The notes beneath the pieces are model-generated. The model did not search any database. It worked only from the letters and a program-made list of their open reading frames with translations, and was not told the origin of the DNA. A DNA stretch of 64,000 nucleotides from Anoplolepis gracilipes (Eukaryota; Arthropoda; Insecta; Hymenoptera; Formicidae), in contig NC_132971.1 of NCBI RefSeq assembly GCF_047496725.1, forward strand, positions 18,284,001 to 18,348,000, in the 5' to 3' direction. Numbering within the stretch: the stretch's first letter is position 1; every line of letters starts with the position of its first letter. Shown here one piece after another: positions 1 through 12,892 of this stretch. The translations under genes were made by a program, and so were the position numbers.

Positions 1-940
1 ACAGATTTATATTAGATACTTGACATTATCGTAAAACAGTTTGCACTCTGTAAAGTAATACATGTATACGTGAGTCGTGATATTGTAACGTCACATTACA
101 CAGGCTCATCAATATATCCGACGCGATACCCTCACCTCTTCACCCTATATGGAACGGCTGGCAAAGCCGGAATTAGCCTGTTAAACGCGATAATTACAAA
201 AACCTATTATTCGTAGTAAAGCTCTCGAAATATACCTTGTTTCAATCTGTCCCAAAACGAACGTTCATCAACAGTCTCGTTCCGCTGACAAACAAGATGA
301 TTGTTATTTTTCCTGCATGCGCATGTTTGTATGCATGTGCGCAAATAAGCACATCACACGCTCTCTCGCTTATTTACACGTTTAATAGATATTTTTGGAT
401 AAACAAGATGCATTATCTTTCGATACAATTAAGTCCGAATCTGAGAAAATCGCTCCAAAACAAATTTTGTATCGCATTAAACTATTTCAAATGCAGATTT
501 ATAGCAAAATAAAATTTTCTTTGAAAGCAATTTCGTACAACATACAATACATTTTAAATGTCAATGAACGGCTATATAAAAAATGTTAACAACATGTAAA
601 ATTTAGTACAATTTTTATTATAAACAATATTAACAATAATAATTAAAAATAAAATTGATTGCCATTCACAATTCAGGAAATAAATTGGCGGGTAATGTAA
701 ATTTTCCAAATATCGAAATTTGAGTAAAATATTGTAATCAACTTGTTTTTATTTTTTCTTCTAATTGAAAATTAAAATGCATCACTAATTGTTAAAAAAA
801 AAATGTGTGTTACTATTTTATTTACAAAAATATGTTATATCGTTATTAAGTAAAAGTTGCACGTCAGTTAAATGCGACCATTATTATTAATATAAAATTA
901 TTTTTGCCGGCACACTCGTCAACTGCCAACACTCGAACAG
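1..940. other. AT-rich non-coding DNA
   Basis: Open frames are short (91 codons or fewer) and their translations look random. No splice-bounded exon, tRNA or element end was seen. Confidence 0.6.
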
Positions 941-1290
941 TTTATAGCGCACAAGTAAGTGCCATAGTTGAAGTCCCGTGCAAGAAAATGAGAACCGAGA
1001 ACGCGATTAGACAGAACAAACAGGGATAGACTTTTTTAAAACCCGAACGTGCTGCCGGCACGTAGGCCAAGAAATTTGCGTAATACATGGAAGAAAAGAA
1101 AAGTGGCTGCGCAGTTAAGGTGGCGCGTTGACGGACGGATGGACGAATAGTCGGGCGGAGCTGGGATGCTGGGCCCAAGAGAAAAGCGAGAAAAGCCGCG
1201 GGAGCGAAGATTTGCAATGCTAACCAGGGACTGCATTAAACGGGAATTAATTTCTTGCTAACCGTCTGGAGTAGCTGCACGCCCTGGGGG

Positions 1291-1328
<38 letters not shown>

Positions 1329-1650
1329 TCCTTTCTTCTTCCTCTCCGCTCCGTCAGGGATAGACATAGCAAAGAGGCGGAGACGAGCGGGGGGTATTTT
1401 CGGGTACTCGTTGCCGTCGCCGAGCATTACTATGGATAATCCTGTCCTGTCGTTTACTGCGCTCCCGCGGGACGAACGTTAGGAAACGGTGACTATTGAG
1501 TGCAGAATAGAAAATGGTTTCTCAAACCTTTCTTCCTGGCTATCCTAGCGTTCACGAAACCGGCTTAAAGTCCGGTATACTCGACGAGAACGAGCGCTGC
1601 TTGGCTCGTGTTTGTCCACGCCGTAACAGCAAACTCATAAATCTCCATAA
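941..1650. other. GC-richer island, function unknown
   Basis: Base composition rises clearly above the flanks and CpG is frequent. Several short frames are open on both strands at once, which is expected when stop codons are rare and is not evidence of coding. A GA microsatellite sits in the middle. It could be a promoter, enhancer or untranslated exon of an unseen transcript, but no start site or splice signal decides between these. Confidence 0.4.
1295..1326. repeat. (GA)n microsatellite
   Basis: About 16 uninterrupted GA units following GGGGGGAGACA. Confidence 0.95.
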
Positions 1651-1825
1651 TTCAACCCACTGAATCTCTGTGTACACCTCCAGTCCGCGATAGAAGCTTC
1701 TTTTGCCTATGGTAAATTTTATTTTGATGATTTAGGCTAATTTTTTAATCTTTCTTAAACGTTAGATTAATCTTTCATTTTTTTAATAATACTTTGTTTG
1801 AAGAAATAAGACTTTTATACACCTA

Positions 1826-1839
1826 CATACATATTATAC

Positions 1840-1888
<49 letters not shown>

Positions 1889-1912
1889 TATATATATGTA
1901 TGTATATAAAGA
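1826..1912. repeat. (CATA)n/(TA)n compound simple repeat
   Basis: CATACATA units grade into a TA run of about 30 bases, then mixed CACATATA and TATGTATG units. Confidence 0.9.
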
Positions 1913-2457
1913 AATTTTTTAAAAATATATACATATTTATAAAATATATATTTGACAAAAAATTTATATATTCAACCTAACCTTTGTAATATGTGTCTGT
2001 GTATATATACTATCAAAATTATTTTTGCCAAAATGAATATAAATATGTAAATCCTTTACGTTTTATATACATTTGTATGCTAACAACTAATTTTAAATAG
2101 CCATTACTTACTTTAGATATTCTGTCATAAGACACAAAGCGTGTGCACGAGTAGCATACAAATTAAGATTTTTAGTAATGTACAAAAGAGCTTATCCCAT
2201 GAAAATCTACGTGCAGTTATTTACATTTGTATTACGTTGTCCGGATATTAAGTGCAGATTTTCGGTTTAAGATACATTTTATCATTTGTTTTACTTTGTT
2301 ATCTTTTCTATTGTTTTTTTAAATGAGCATCTCATTGTGTTTAATAAGTTTATAATTATTATATAATTACTATTAAGTAAAGATTGACCTTTTCCCTATC
2401 TTTTAGCGGAAAATCACTGATTAAATTTTTTTCATTAGACAAATAGAATGTAAAATA

Positions 2458-2590
2458 TATTATTGATGTTTTAGCAATAATTGTTCTTAAAATAATTTTA
2501 TTAAAATATACATATATTAAAATTCTATATATATATAGATATTTTAATAAAATTATTTCAAAAATGATTATCGTTAAAACATTAATAAAT
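2458..2590. repeat. AT-rich inverted repeat, possible small MITE
   Basis: Arms of about 52 bp (2458-2509 and 2538-2590) are reverse complements with few mismatches. The conserved inner block TAATTTTATTAAAATAT is matched by ATATTTTAATAAAATTA, and the outer GATGTTTTAGC by GTTAAAACATTA. The loop is a short TA-rich stretch. An old palindromic MITE or a chance AT palindrome are both possible; the arm length favours the former. Confidence 0.55.
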
Positions 2591-3495
2591 CGATATATGT
2601 GCTCATTAGTGCGTTAACATTATAATAATAATGTTGTATATCAACCCCTAATAAATATAGAGTTGCAAAATAGGCAATCAATTTTCAGATAATCTAATAA
2701 CATTAATATAATGTGTCAATTTTACACATAACAAACCTACATTAACTAATCTCTCTACTAGTGAGTAAATTAAATTATGCAAGAATTTCTGATGCATATT
2801 ATTATTTGAATGAAATGTTGTAACTTTGTTTTTGTAAATGATAAATACATTTGTTACACATTTAATTTTACGATATGGTAAATATGTGATTAAATAATTT
2901 CAACATTTACGATAGCTTAATGAACGTTGGATTAATTAATGTAACTGAGTTCACTAATGTAAGTAATAATAACTAATGTATTTTCACGATTAGTTTATAG
3001 TTTATTTATGTATTATTTATAAATTTAGTATCACAAATTTTAGGAATAATATATAGGTATAGTACATAATAATTTTTAATGTTTGTTCTTCATGAATAAA
3101 AAATGATTGTTTTTCTTTGCTTCGTGAGGCAAATAATAATTATTTAGTAATTTGTTCTCAATATATAAATATATTATTCGTTTAACCAGCCAATTTTTAT
3201 TAATGAAACATATTTGCTTTCAGTCTTTACACAAATATGCAAGTCAATTGCTACAAAATCCTGTTCTGTTTTTAATTGTAACAATGAAATAATTTTGAAT
3301 ATTACAAGAGAGAAAAACAATAAACATGACATACAGATTGAAATGTATAAATTTAATACAATTATAATTTAAAAGCATATAAATATATTTTCCAAATTAA
3401 AAGATGCGATAGCATATTAATCCATAATTAAATTGAAAAATTCGCAAATATTTCACTAATTAAAATTATGTCTGTTTTTCAATAGTTGATTTTTA

Positions 3496-3626
3496 GGTAA
3501 ATATGCTGAATAGGGGATCCAGCCCCGATGACCTTGACATATGTTGTCAAGGTCACTGTCTTGAGTAACATTCAACGAGCGACAGCTAAAACCTTTTGAA
3601 TGTTACTCAGGACAGTGACCACATAT

Positions 3627-3658
<32 letters not shown>

Positions 3659-3694
3659 CATTGGGGCTGGGTTCCCTATTCAGCATATTTACCC
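3496..3694. mobile_element. Short non-autonomous inverted-repeat element (MITE-like)
   Basis: The left arm (about 3496-3575) and right arm (about 3595-3694) are reverse complements almost throughout. The outer ends share GGTAAATATGCTGAATAGGG, then an AGCCCC block, TGACCTTGACATATG, ACAGTGAC and TTGAATGTTACTCA, leaving a loop of about 19 bases. The right arm is longer because its TCAAGG unit has expanded. There is no coding capacity. This is the form of a small foldback DNA transposon that depends on another element's transposase. A target-site duplication is unclear: TA precedes the left end, but the right end is followed by CATA. The family is not recognised. Confidence 0.75.
3628..3660 (+). 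repeat. Tandem AGGTCA hexamers inside the MITE
   Basis: TCA is followed by five uninterrupted AGGTCA units, giving overlapping TCAAGGTCA sites. TCAAGGTCA is the established extended half-site bound by monomeric nuclear receptors of the FTZ-F1/SF-1 and ERR type. The left arm has only isolated AAGGTCA copies at its matching position, so the array expanded after the element formed. Regulatory activity is inference. Confidence 0.8.
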
Positions 3695-3897
3695 ATAAGT
3701 GTACCAAAGAAATTATATATAAATATATAAAAACATATAAATATAAATTTTTTAATTTGTTATTAAAAAAATTCGAAAAAAAATTAAAGTTTATTTTTTT
3801 ATTATATAGTATACTTATTAAAATTTGTTACCCATACTTATTTAAAAATGCTTGTATTAGAATGTTAGAAAGCATTTATTATTGTACTTGTGCGCGC

Positions 3898-3964
<67 letters not shown>

Positions 3965-6590
3965 GAGCACAGTATCAAATTATTACTGAAAGGGAAAAAC
4001 AAGAAATCTCACTATTTCTCACAATCTCGATACTTTAGCGTAATATTTCATCTACATCAAAAAAGCTGTGAGATGAAGAAATATTACGCACTCAACGAAA
4101 TAAAAAGCACGGTTCAGTAAATAGACTAAAATAATTTCTTATTTCGATCCGCTCGATGTTTCTTCCGTTCCTACATATATTCACACTCTTATTTCTCCGA
4201 TTCTTTTCTCTCATTATCGACATATCAATTCTTTCCCGTAGTATTTCTCTCAGTCATACGATATCCGAATCACCGACAATTACTCCTTTTAACCGCAACC
4301 TTAATTTCTTGATATTTTTCACATATTTGTACGCACGTGATTATCGTTGTAAAGGAATCTTATACAAAGGCAAGCCTGACGTTAGTTAACGTACCGGAAA
4401 TACACGTACGTGTATATGAATAAGCAACAAGAATATTTCTCGAAATTACAGAACGCGAAGTCGGCACCAAGATACTGACTGTTGAAGAGGCATCTCAAAC
4501 AATGGTGTGTTTGTGAGCTTTCCTACATATTAACTTATATAGTTAGTGAATTATACATGACAAGAATATGTGAGAGAGGTTTCCCGCTTGATCAACTTAT
4601 AAGCCACGGGCGACGTAAATAAATATTCAACAAATATGTACGCATTTCCATAGCGAAGAATGCTGCTACAGAATGCTAATTGTTACATGAACAAGTTATC
4701 AAGTTTTTTTGCAAATGTTATAATTTGTTATAGAATTTTATTATAATATTAAATATAATTTTATGTGTTGTATAATATGTTTAATTGAAATTATCAAACT
4801 TACATGGTACATAAAGAGAAGTCTGTTTTTCTTTTTAATTTTGTAAATTATAAATAATTTAAAACGCTTTATCTTATATTCTTGTTTCTTGTAACATACT
4901 CATTATAAATTCTTTTACTTTCAAAATGTAATGATATTAACGCTTAAAATAAAATTAACATTTTGCTCTGAAATATATGTGCCACCTTATTATTATATAG
5001 CAGAAACATATTATATATTAGATGTTCAACAAAAAGAAAAGCTAAAAAGATTGCTACAGAAGTGTTCAGAGATATAGTCTGTTAGATGGCTGAAGTTTCC
5101 AGTTTAAAGCATCGTACGTCGCATACTTGAAGAATTTTCAATTAAAAACCGCAGCAATCTCCTTTCTGCATCGAACCTACGTCAAGATATTCAATCAGAT
5201 CACTTGAAACATTCATGCTCGTGTACGTATACATGAATAACTTTTACGGGGCAGCCGCTACGCAGCGCAGTCGCGTGAATCTTAACGATGTAATCATTTA
5301 ATGGAGTGTCTGCCGTATCCCGGCATGGCAGCGAACGGAGCAGGAAAATACGCAGCAAAATTTTCTCCGTGTTATTCTATCGTGATTTGCCCTGTAGATG
5401 GTAGCTAGATAAACTGAGGGCTAGCAGGGCTAAACGACTTAGTGATTCGAGATGCTCTGGCGGGTCGGCAACGCGCGTACACCCGGAAAAATTGCGCTCC
5501 CGTCGAGAGAAGCTATTCCATCGCGGAACAACTTCTTTTTCGTTTCGTATCGGATACACGGATTTTCACAAAATCTACAACACGTCCAGAAATTCTGTCA
5601 AGAAACGCGAAAAATCAGTGAGATCAGTGAAATTGCATTAGTCTAATTATTTTCTATAACTTGATTACATATCAGAATTTTATTTGATTTGAAGCATTCT
5701 ATTGCAGAATTAAATAGTTTAACTAATTAAAGTTTTAAACTTAAATGAAATGTACAATATAAGAATGAGGTTTTTTAACCTTATCGATTGAGTTTGTAAA
5801 ATAGAGAAAGGTTTATTATGTTTTATAGATTTTAGTGATAATATAATACAAAAAAATACTGTGTACTTTATTTTTTAATTATGAAGTTCAACAATTTCAT
5901 ATTTGTTTTCTAACTTAGATATTATATTAATATATCTTAAACAAATCACAAAATAAGAAGTATAGAAGTGTATTTAAGTATAGAATTAAATTTTTCCAAG
6001 ATTATTTTCTTATTATTATATAGAAATTACAGATTGTCACTTAAGTAAATAGTATAAATTAGAAATTTAGTGTAATATAATATATATATATATATATACA
6101 TATATATATTAATATTTCAGGTTTTTTAAGTTTAATTTGGTATAAAGTTTTACGCTAACTATCATATTGTATTTTTCAACAAATTTTAAATCAACTTTTT
6201 CTATAAGCAAACTTAAAGCAAGATGCAATTACGAAGCTATTTAACATCTAAAATTAAAAGCTTTTGATGGTAGGTAGAAGCGATAGGTAGAAGCGGTAAG
6301 AATGTAAATTGATAAGAAAAAACTTGAGCTAATTTTTACTAAGCTTTAATTTAAAACAAATTTAATTTTATCAGGATAATTAACATGGAAAGTTTAAATG
6401 CTGTGAAAAAAGATATTTCATAGAATTTTCGTTAAAGAAAAATTATTTCTTTAGAATTATAAAGCTCGTGAATATAATTTTTACGAAATATCTTGTAAAT
6501 GTAGACTTAATATTTCGATTTGTTAATATTTGAAGTATCACAGTTAAAATTAACTACAAGATATATAAGAATTACTTATTGATTTGTTTC
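3695..6590. other. Non-coding DNA with a GT microsatellite and a small GC-richer patch
   Basis: Mostly AT-rich. A GC-richer patch at about 5210-5640 has short frames open on both strands and no convincing exon. A TA run lies at 6080-6110. Confidence 0.55.
3891..3962. repeat. (CG)n(GT)n compound microsatellite
   Basis: A short GCGCGCGCGCAC stretch is followed by about 29 GT units. Any reading frame through it is a repeat artefact. Confidence 0.97.
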
Positions 6591-6592
6591 TA

Positions 6593-7198
6593 TCATCCGT
6601 AGTTTAATACATTTTTTAAATAAAATGTCAATACTTGAACAGAACGACACATCGCAATAATGTTAGGATAAGGAGCATCAAGCGAATTTAAAATCCGCTT
6701 GCGACCAGTCGTGACTCGATATATCTTGAAGCGATAAGGAAGTATAGTAAAGACAGTTCGCGAGAGACGCGAAGGAACGGACGGAACGAGCAGGCGGCTA
6801 AGACAAATGGAGTCGTACTTTACGTCGGTGCGGACAGATACGTGGTAGCTTTCGTCGGAAGAAGGACGACGTAAACAGACGTGGAGGACGATGGAATGTA
6901 GGTAGGTGTGATGTCGAAGTGCATCCCTCCTTTCCGTAGGATGCGCATGGGACCGTATCTCGGGCAGTGTCCTATTCCCCTTTTCCCTTACGGAGGGATA
7001 TGTGGCCGAACCTGATGGTCGATACGCGGGTGAGCAACGTGCTTCACCGACAGCGCTGATAGGGCGGTTTGCGAAATCCTCCTCGAGAGCCAGTACAATC
7101 CGACTACGAAGTATTCCCCGACCCCGCATTCGACACCGCAAGTCCTTCCAATTGTGGTGGCTAAGTGCACAGTAATGATTGTTACTAATGTTCAACAC
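6593..7198 (-). other. Open frame of 201 codons, coding status uncertain
   Basis: This is one of the two longest uninterrupted frames in the window. The translation is rich in Arg, Ser and His, with no signal peptide, membrane segment or recognised domain. It covers a GC-richer island at about 6640-7200, where stop codons are depleted in other frames too (a 60-codon frame overlaps on the same strand). The last 40 or so codons run into AT-rich DNA. No splice sites or polyadenylation signal clearly belong to it. It may be a chance frame over a regulatory island or untranslated exon. A small lineage-specific gene is possible but less likely. Confidence 0.2.
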
Positions 7199-8235
7199 GA
7201 GAGAGGAAAAGGACTCTTCCGAAATACACAGCCGATTTGATCAACCGGGAGTCTCGGATTTACTGATAGATATAAAGATATTTATTTAATTTTCTCTCTT
7301 CAACATCAGTGCTCTTATTTCGTATATCTATAATGCAGATATGTAAACGTATCTAATCAATATTACCGGTTATGCGAATATAACGAATACGGCGAAATAT
7401 TGAAATTTCGAATTTTTTTGGATATTTCTCAATCATGCAAAATTTATCTTTATAAAGCTACTTTTTTTTCTTTTTATATTGCATGCTTAGAAATTTATTA
7501 TTTTATATCAAAATAATAAGCTTCTATAATCTTGAATATCGATAATTACCACCTATTCTTTACAATTCGCACCATTTATATATTTATACAAAAATTTTTG
7601 GTCTTGCGTCTTTCATTTACATTAATATATTTTAAAAACAATATTAATTATATTCATCTTTCATAATAATCCGACGCATTGTAAATCTGACGCTAATTAA
7701 TTTAAAAGATTTATCAATTTTTGAATATTATAACTTTTAAATTATATTATAATTATATTGTAATTATAATTATAATTATTAATATATAAAAAATAAAAAT
7801 TCAGAGATTATCAATAATAAAATATATTTATGAATCGCAATTATGACGTTCATGAAAAATATATGTTCCGTTTTACTATATTATTTATTAGAATATGTAT
7901 TCAAAATAGAACTATAAAAATTTCTTGACTCTTTTATATAGGAAAAAGAATTAACACAATCGATGATTTGTATCAGCTGATTGATCCATTTGGTTTCACG
8001 ATTATCGCGTATCCATCGCGTCGCGGTTTTCTCAACATCGAAGCATCCATTTTCTATCTCGTGGTTCGACAAAGTTACTCTCCCTTCGCCCAATACACAA
8101 TGGTTGTTCTTGCTAAATCCCCATTTCTCTCTTCCTTTTTTCTCCCTTTCCTTCCATCTTCGTCTTATCTTGGTCATTGTTGAATCGCAGGGTTGCTTGT
8201 CACGGGACAGAAGTAGATCCCAACTGGGAGACGAA

Positions 8236-8269
8236 GTGGACTAAAACCACGAGATTGAAAATCGATTTT
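8236..8269 (+). repeat. ATCGAT-centred dispersed motif, copy 1
   Basis: GTGGAC at 8236-8241 is followed 11 bases later by GATTGAAAATCGATTTT (8253-8269). It matches the copies at 8588-8643 and 9826-9886. Confidence 0.45.
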
Positions 8270-8587
8270 GGACGTGGGATGGAACGGCCGCCCATTTGCC
8301 ACGCTCTTATTCGATTAACGGAGAGGCTTAATAAGAGTTGTCAGCATGCGCTTTGCGATCGTGCAAATAAGGAGACTGTGGACAAAGGAATGTACACGGT
8401 TTTATCGGGAGTCCACGAAACACGATCGTCTATGCAAATGTCGTAGCTATTAAAGAAATGCACGAACTGGAACGACCTCCTTTTCGCTTCGTCTGTTTTT
8501 CACTTCTTGACTTCGCACACACTTCTCCTTTTTCCTCCCACCCTTATTCATTGCTATATCTGTTGAGCGCGTTGAATCTACATTCTA

Positions 8588-8643
8588 GTGGACTCTGAAG
8601 GAGAAGTAAATCGAATCAGCGTGATTGGAAATCGATTTTCGAT
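8588..8643 (+). repeat. ATCGAT-centred dispersed motif, copy 2
   Basis: GTGGAC at 8588-8593, then GAAGTAAATCGAA-like sequence, then GATTGGAAATCGATTTTCGA (8623-8642). The motif itself is a near-palindrome. Confidence 0.5.
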
Positions 8644-9293
8644 ACGGCACTCAAAATCAATCTCTGAGACAGCGGCAAATAATCCCTTTGTACTCTTGAT
8701 TGACACCGCCGTTCAATGTCAACCACATAAGATACGCGGCCACCATTAACGATGATTGGCTTACCCATTAGAGTAGTTATTGTATCGCGAGCTGTCAAAG
8801 TTATCAAGAAATTTAATGTAAACTACATTGTAAAGTATATCACGTATGTAAAAGCTGTTTCGTCTACAAAATCCGAAGAGAAATATCGGAGAGCACAAAT
8901 GCCACGTCAAGTCGGATATAGAGTTTTTCGAGTATGTTGGAAAATCGACATTATTTTCTTGATCTGTCAAGTAGGCGGAAGAAGATAGCAGCCCTTTCAC
9001 GTAGTATCGGAAATCCATTTCCAATGTTGCATCTTGGATTTGTTTCCTCTATTCGAACATTGCCTCGACAGCACACGAATGTGGCAATTTCCTGATAAGA
9101 TAATAATGGTGTGATTGAAGAGAAGTCTGATATAAAAGACAATATATAAATAGACAGTATATAAATATATTTTAAATATTAAACTAAACATCATACACAT
9201 GAATATACTTTTGCTTCCATTATAATAATATAATCTTACACACACTATTAGAAAAGGAAATAATAGAACAATGCCAATAAATGCATAGTTTTT

Positions 9294-9296
<3 letters not shown>

Positions 9297-9341
<45 letters not shown>
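9297..9341. repeat. (TA)n microsatellite
   Basis: More than 20 uninterrupted TA units. Confidence 0.97.
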
Positions 9342-9345
<4 letters not shown>

Positions 9346-12300
9346 TTTTTTTTAACTTGTACTGTTTGGATGTGTCATCCATTTTATTACAATTTAACGA
9401 CAACGCAATGACTTTCTTTTATCTTAATGTATTCGACAAATACGATTTAGTTTCTTGGCAAAGACGATTATGCTTTTCCGGTATCGTGAAAGCGACTCTA
9501 TTTATTTAACTGTCTGTCCAAGCAGATACGTCTTAATACAACATATATAGACGAAATAAAGAGCCATGGCTGCGTGAAATGGACTACCTGTACGTCTCTT
9601 TAATCTATTAGGAGCATTGAACATAGATTCCGTCCGCGGACGGTCGGGAGATTTACTCTCGTCGGTTTCTTTAACCCCAAACTCGCTTCGTCCATTTTCC
9701 ACTTTTACGAATCGGACCGAGGCGCTCTCTATCTCTTTCACTTCCTGCGTTTCTTTTTATCTGCGAGCGAGCGCCGTCGTCTTATCTCCGTCCGTGTTGA
9801 GTCCATAGACTGTCCAGGGACTAAAGTGGACGGCGAAGTAAGCGAAGCGGGATCCCAAAGCCGCGCAATTGGAAATCGATCTTCGACACCGCTGGTTCGG
9901 GTAATTCGTAAGAATGTCCTCGTTTCAATGACCGACGAATGACCGGCCATTTGTCTCGATTATCCTGCGCAAGGACGGACGGCTGCCGGTCTAGGATATA
10001 TCCTTTCGAAATTGGTATACGTGGTTGCACGTTAGTGAACAAATGTACACGTCCCCCGGATATATGTACGTGTACGCCTCCAAACCGATCTCTCGTTCTC
10101 CTGTATCCTCCGGCAACGGAAAATTGCGAATGCGATATTTGCGGCAACTTCGGAATAAATGGTTGGCGACTAGTTTTCTTGCGTAGCGCGAGCATGGCAA
10201 AGCGGGAGAATTTTCCTTCTCCATTCCACATTATTTCGATCGCAAGTCCGGTTATTTGCGAACCTGTTTGTTTGTATGTTCGTTGTGCACACAAGTATAT
10301 ATCAACTCCCATTATAAATTGATGTATGTACTATCTTTTTCATTGAAATTTACTGTGTGGATGGTTATTGATCAGACTACACGCTCACGAATGAAATTTC
10401 GAACAAAATAGTTGGTATTTTATAATACGACGTCGAAATAAAGTGAAAAATAAGCATTCAAAATTTCCTTCAGCTCATATCAAATTATGTTTTATTTTTA
10501 TTAAAAGCAAGAATATATGTGTAGAATTTTTTTTATGTTTATCCTGATATATACAAACAAACCATTCAGAAAAAAAAAGTATTAGTAACTGATTAGATTA
10601 AAGTATAGAACATTTTTCTTCAGAAAGATATATCTAATTCTTTAAACTATAAAAGTATTTTAAGACATATTATATTAATAGGTATTCTATGGTTTTGACA
10701 AGTACTGTATTTTATCGTAGTAGGTTATTGGTTATTGTAGATATTTCTCTATTGCACATATTTCTCTCTGTCGTTCAACTCCCTCAGGTCCGAATGTCAA
10801 GATTAGGAGAAATCGAAATATTATTGACCATGGCGAGAGATATGGAAAATTTAGAAGCAAAATGTCATGATGTTGACATTGCTTAATAATCTCGGAAATC
10901 GAAGATAGAAAGATCGATTCGCAAAAAATAGTCAAAATAAAAAAAATCAGACGATAAAATGAAAATTTTATTACAATATTAATAAAATTATAGATTATCT
11001 TTTTTAGAACATTCAATTAAATTAATCTCTCTTTTTTTAAGAATAAAAAGAGATTTTCGAGAAAAAAATTTATCTTTTTTTTTTATATAGAATAAAAGAT
11101 AATAGATAAAATCAGTATGTGTAATAATGATAAGAAAGTTAATTGTCGATCTGTTGTAATCAATTTAAAATGAAAAGAGATTTTTGTTTCTCCTTTTTAG
11201 ATTTGTTTGAATTGCTTTTGACATTTTTTTATCTTTTATTTGTGTTTCCACAAACATTCCGCGCTAGCAATTCAAAAGACATGCTATCGCGTTTCAAAAG
11301 CAGCGCTTGAAAATAAAATTAATCCGGCACTGTGTAAATTCAGCCCATAGTCGAACGGTCGCATATTTAAAGTTTAAAGGCGATTTACAAGCTATTGTTA
11401 AATTGGAAACTGCGAAGATAACGTAAGAGATGTTATTGCTCCCGACGGACGTGGGATAAATTCGATGCATACCAATGTAAAGGTATATAGTCGGAACGAC
11501 TATCGCACTCGTGGACACGTGATAACGTCGGTGACGATTTATTTTAGCGAATACAACGAAACTCGCGAATCCTTTTCGTTGTTCCATCGTTATCTCGTCC
11601 AATCGAGTCGCTGCTTCCGCTTCCGAGAAAGAGCTTTCTCTAATCTACTCCTTCGTATAATTTCATAAAGCAAATCGTAATCTGACTGCAAACTTAATGC
11701 TAGACTGCACAAATTACCATGGTAAACTTCCCTTTACGAGTTCGGTTATCGTGAGGAATTATTTTCTTGATTTGGTCGTCGAAGAGCGAGGCAAGCAACG
11801 CGACGCACAACGGAGGCGCAAACAGTGGAATAGTTGCAGTAGATTGCCTTGTTAGACTTTGGAACGAGCCTGCGAAGATTAACAATCGTCAGAGAAAATG
11901 AATGGAATGAGATAAAGACAAGAATACGAAGACGGCATAATAGAAAATGCATGGGCCGGCGAGAAAAGTACAAAACTTGATTGTTCTTATTTAGGAAACG
12001 TGAATGAATAATATCACTATAACTGCTATTCTGACGCAGATAAAAAATTTAATATCTAAAGAGTGGTAAAGATATTTCTCTCAAATGCAGACTATTGAAG
12101 ATAATTAAATATCAAATATTTAAATAATTTTGTTTATATAAAATATTTTTATTAAAAATATATATACGTGAGTGTGTGTGTGTGTGTGTGTGTATTTTTC
12201 GCATACAAAAAAATGATGCAGATGCAAATACATATACCAAATATTTCTCTAAAACGTAATTAAAATTATGAAATAATAATTGTAAAAATTATTAAAAATA

Positions 12301-12635
12301 ATGTAAACTTAAAATATTTAAAGAAATATATTTTAAGTTTCCAAATATATTTACTATTTTAAATATAATTTCTCATATTATTTTAAAATATAAATTATGT
12401 AACAGAACAAAAATGACAAAACAAATATGTATTTGCATATTTTTCTTATCAATCCGAAAAAAACAATATAATTTATAAACAATATATATATATATATATA
12501 CATAGTATATGTATATAGTCTATTAAATTATATATATTAATTGTTATTTTAATTCCAATTCTAATATTTTCATGCCAAAAATACTTTAAAAAATACTTTA
12601 AAAAACTTAGATTTAGATCCGCTTATGTATACACA

Positions 12636-12637
<2 letters not shown>
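9342..12637. other. Non-coding DNA with a CpG-rich island at about 9540-10320
   Basis: The island 9540-10320 has several overlapping short frames on both strands (up to 163 codons on the minus strand), which is typical of stop depletion. No recognised protein was found in it. The rest is AT-rich, apart from a mixed patch at 11250-11900 with no recognisable exon and a (GT)n run at about 12170-12193. Confidence 0.5.
9826..9886 (+). repeat. ATCGAT-centred dispersed motif, copy 3
   Basis: GTGGAC at 9826-9831, GAAGTAAGCGAA next, then ATTGGAAATCGATCTTCGA at 9868-9886. The order and spacing resemble copy 2. Confidence 0.5.

Positions 12638-12892
<255 letters not shown>

Larger units (their letters stand above)
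1651..3495. other. AT-rich non-coding DNA
   Basis: Very AT-rich, with a CATA/TA simple repeat near 1826-1912 and an AT-rich hairpin listed separately. No plausible exon was seen. Confidence 0.6.
7199..9296. other. Non-coding DNA with CpG-rich patches
   Basis: 7250-7880 is plain AT-rich. 7970-8460 and 8590-9060 are GC-richer, with overlapping short frames on both strands. They contain two of the dispersed ATCGAT-centred motifs. No exon can be supported. Confidence 0.5.

Noticed and set aside
1974..1984. AACCTAACC, resembling the insect telomere unit
   Set aside because: There are only about two units, so no telomeric or interstitial telomere array can be claimed.
3625..4120. Frames with Arg-Ser and Val-Cys runs
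   Set aside because: The Arg-Ser run is the AGGTCA array and the Val-Cys run is the GT microsatellite; neither is a protein domain.
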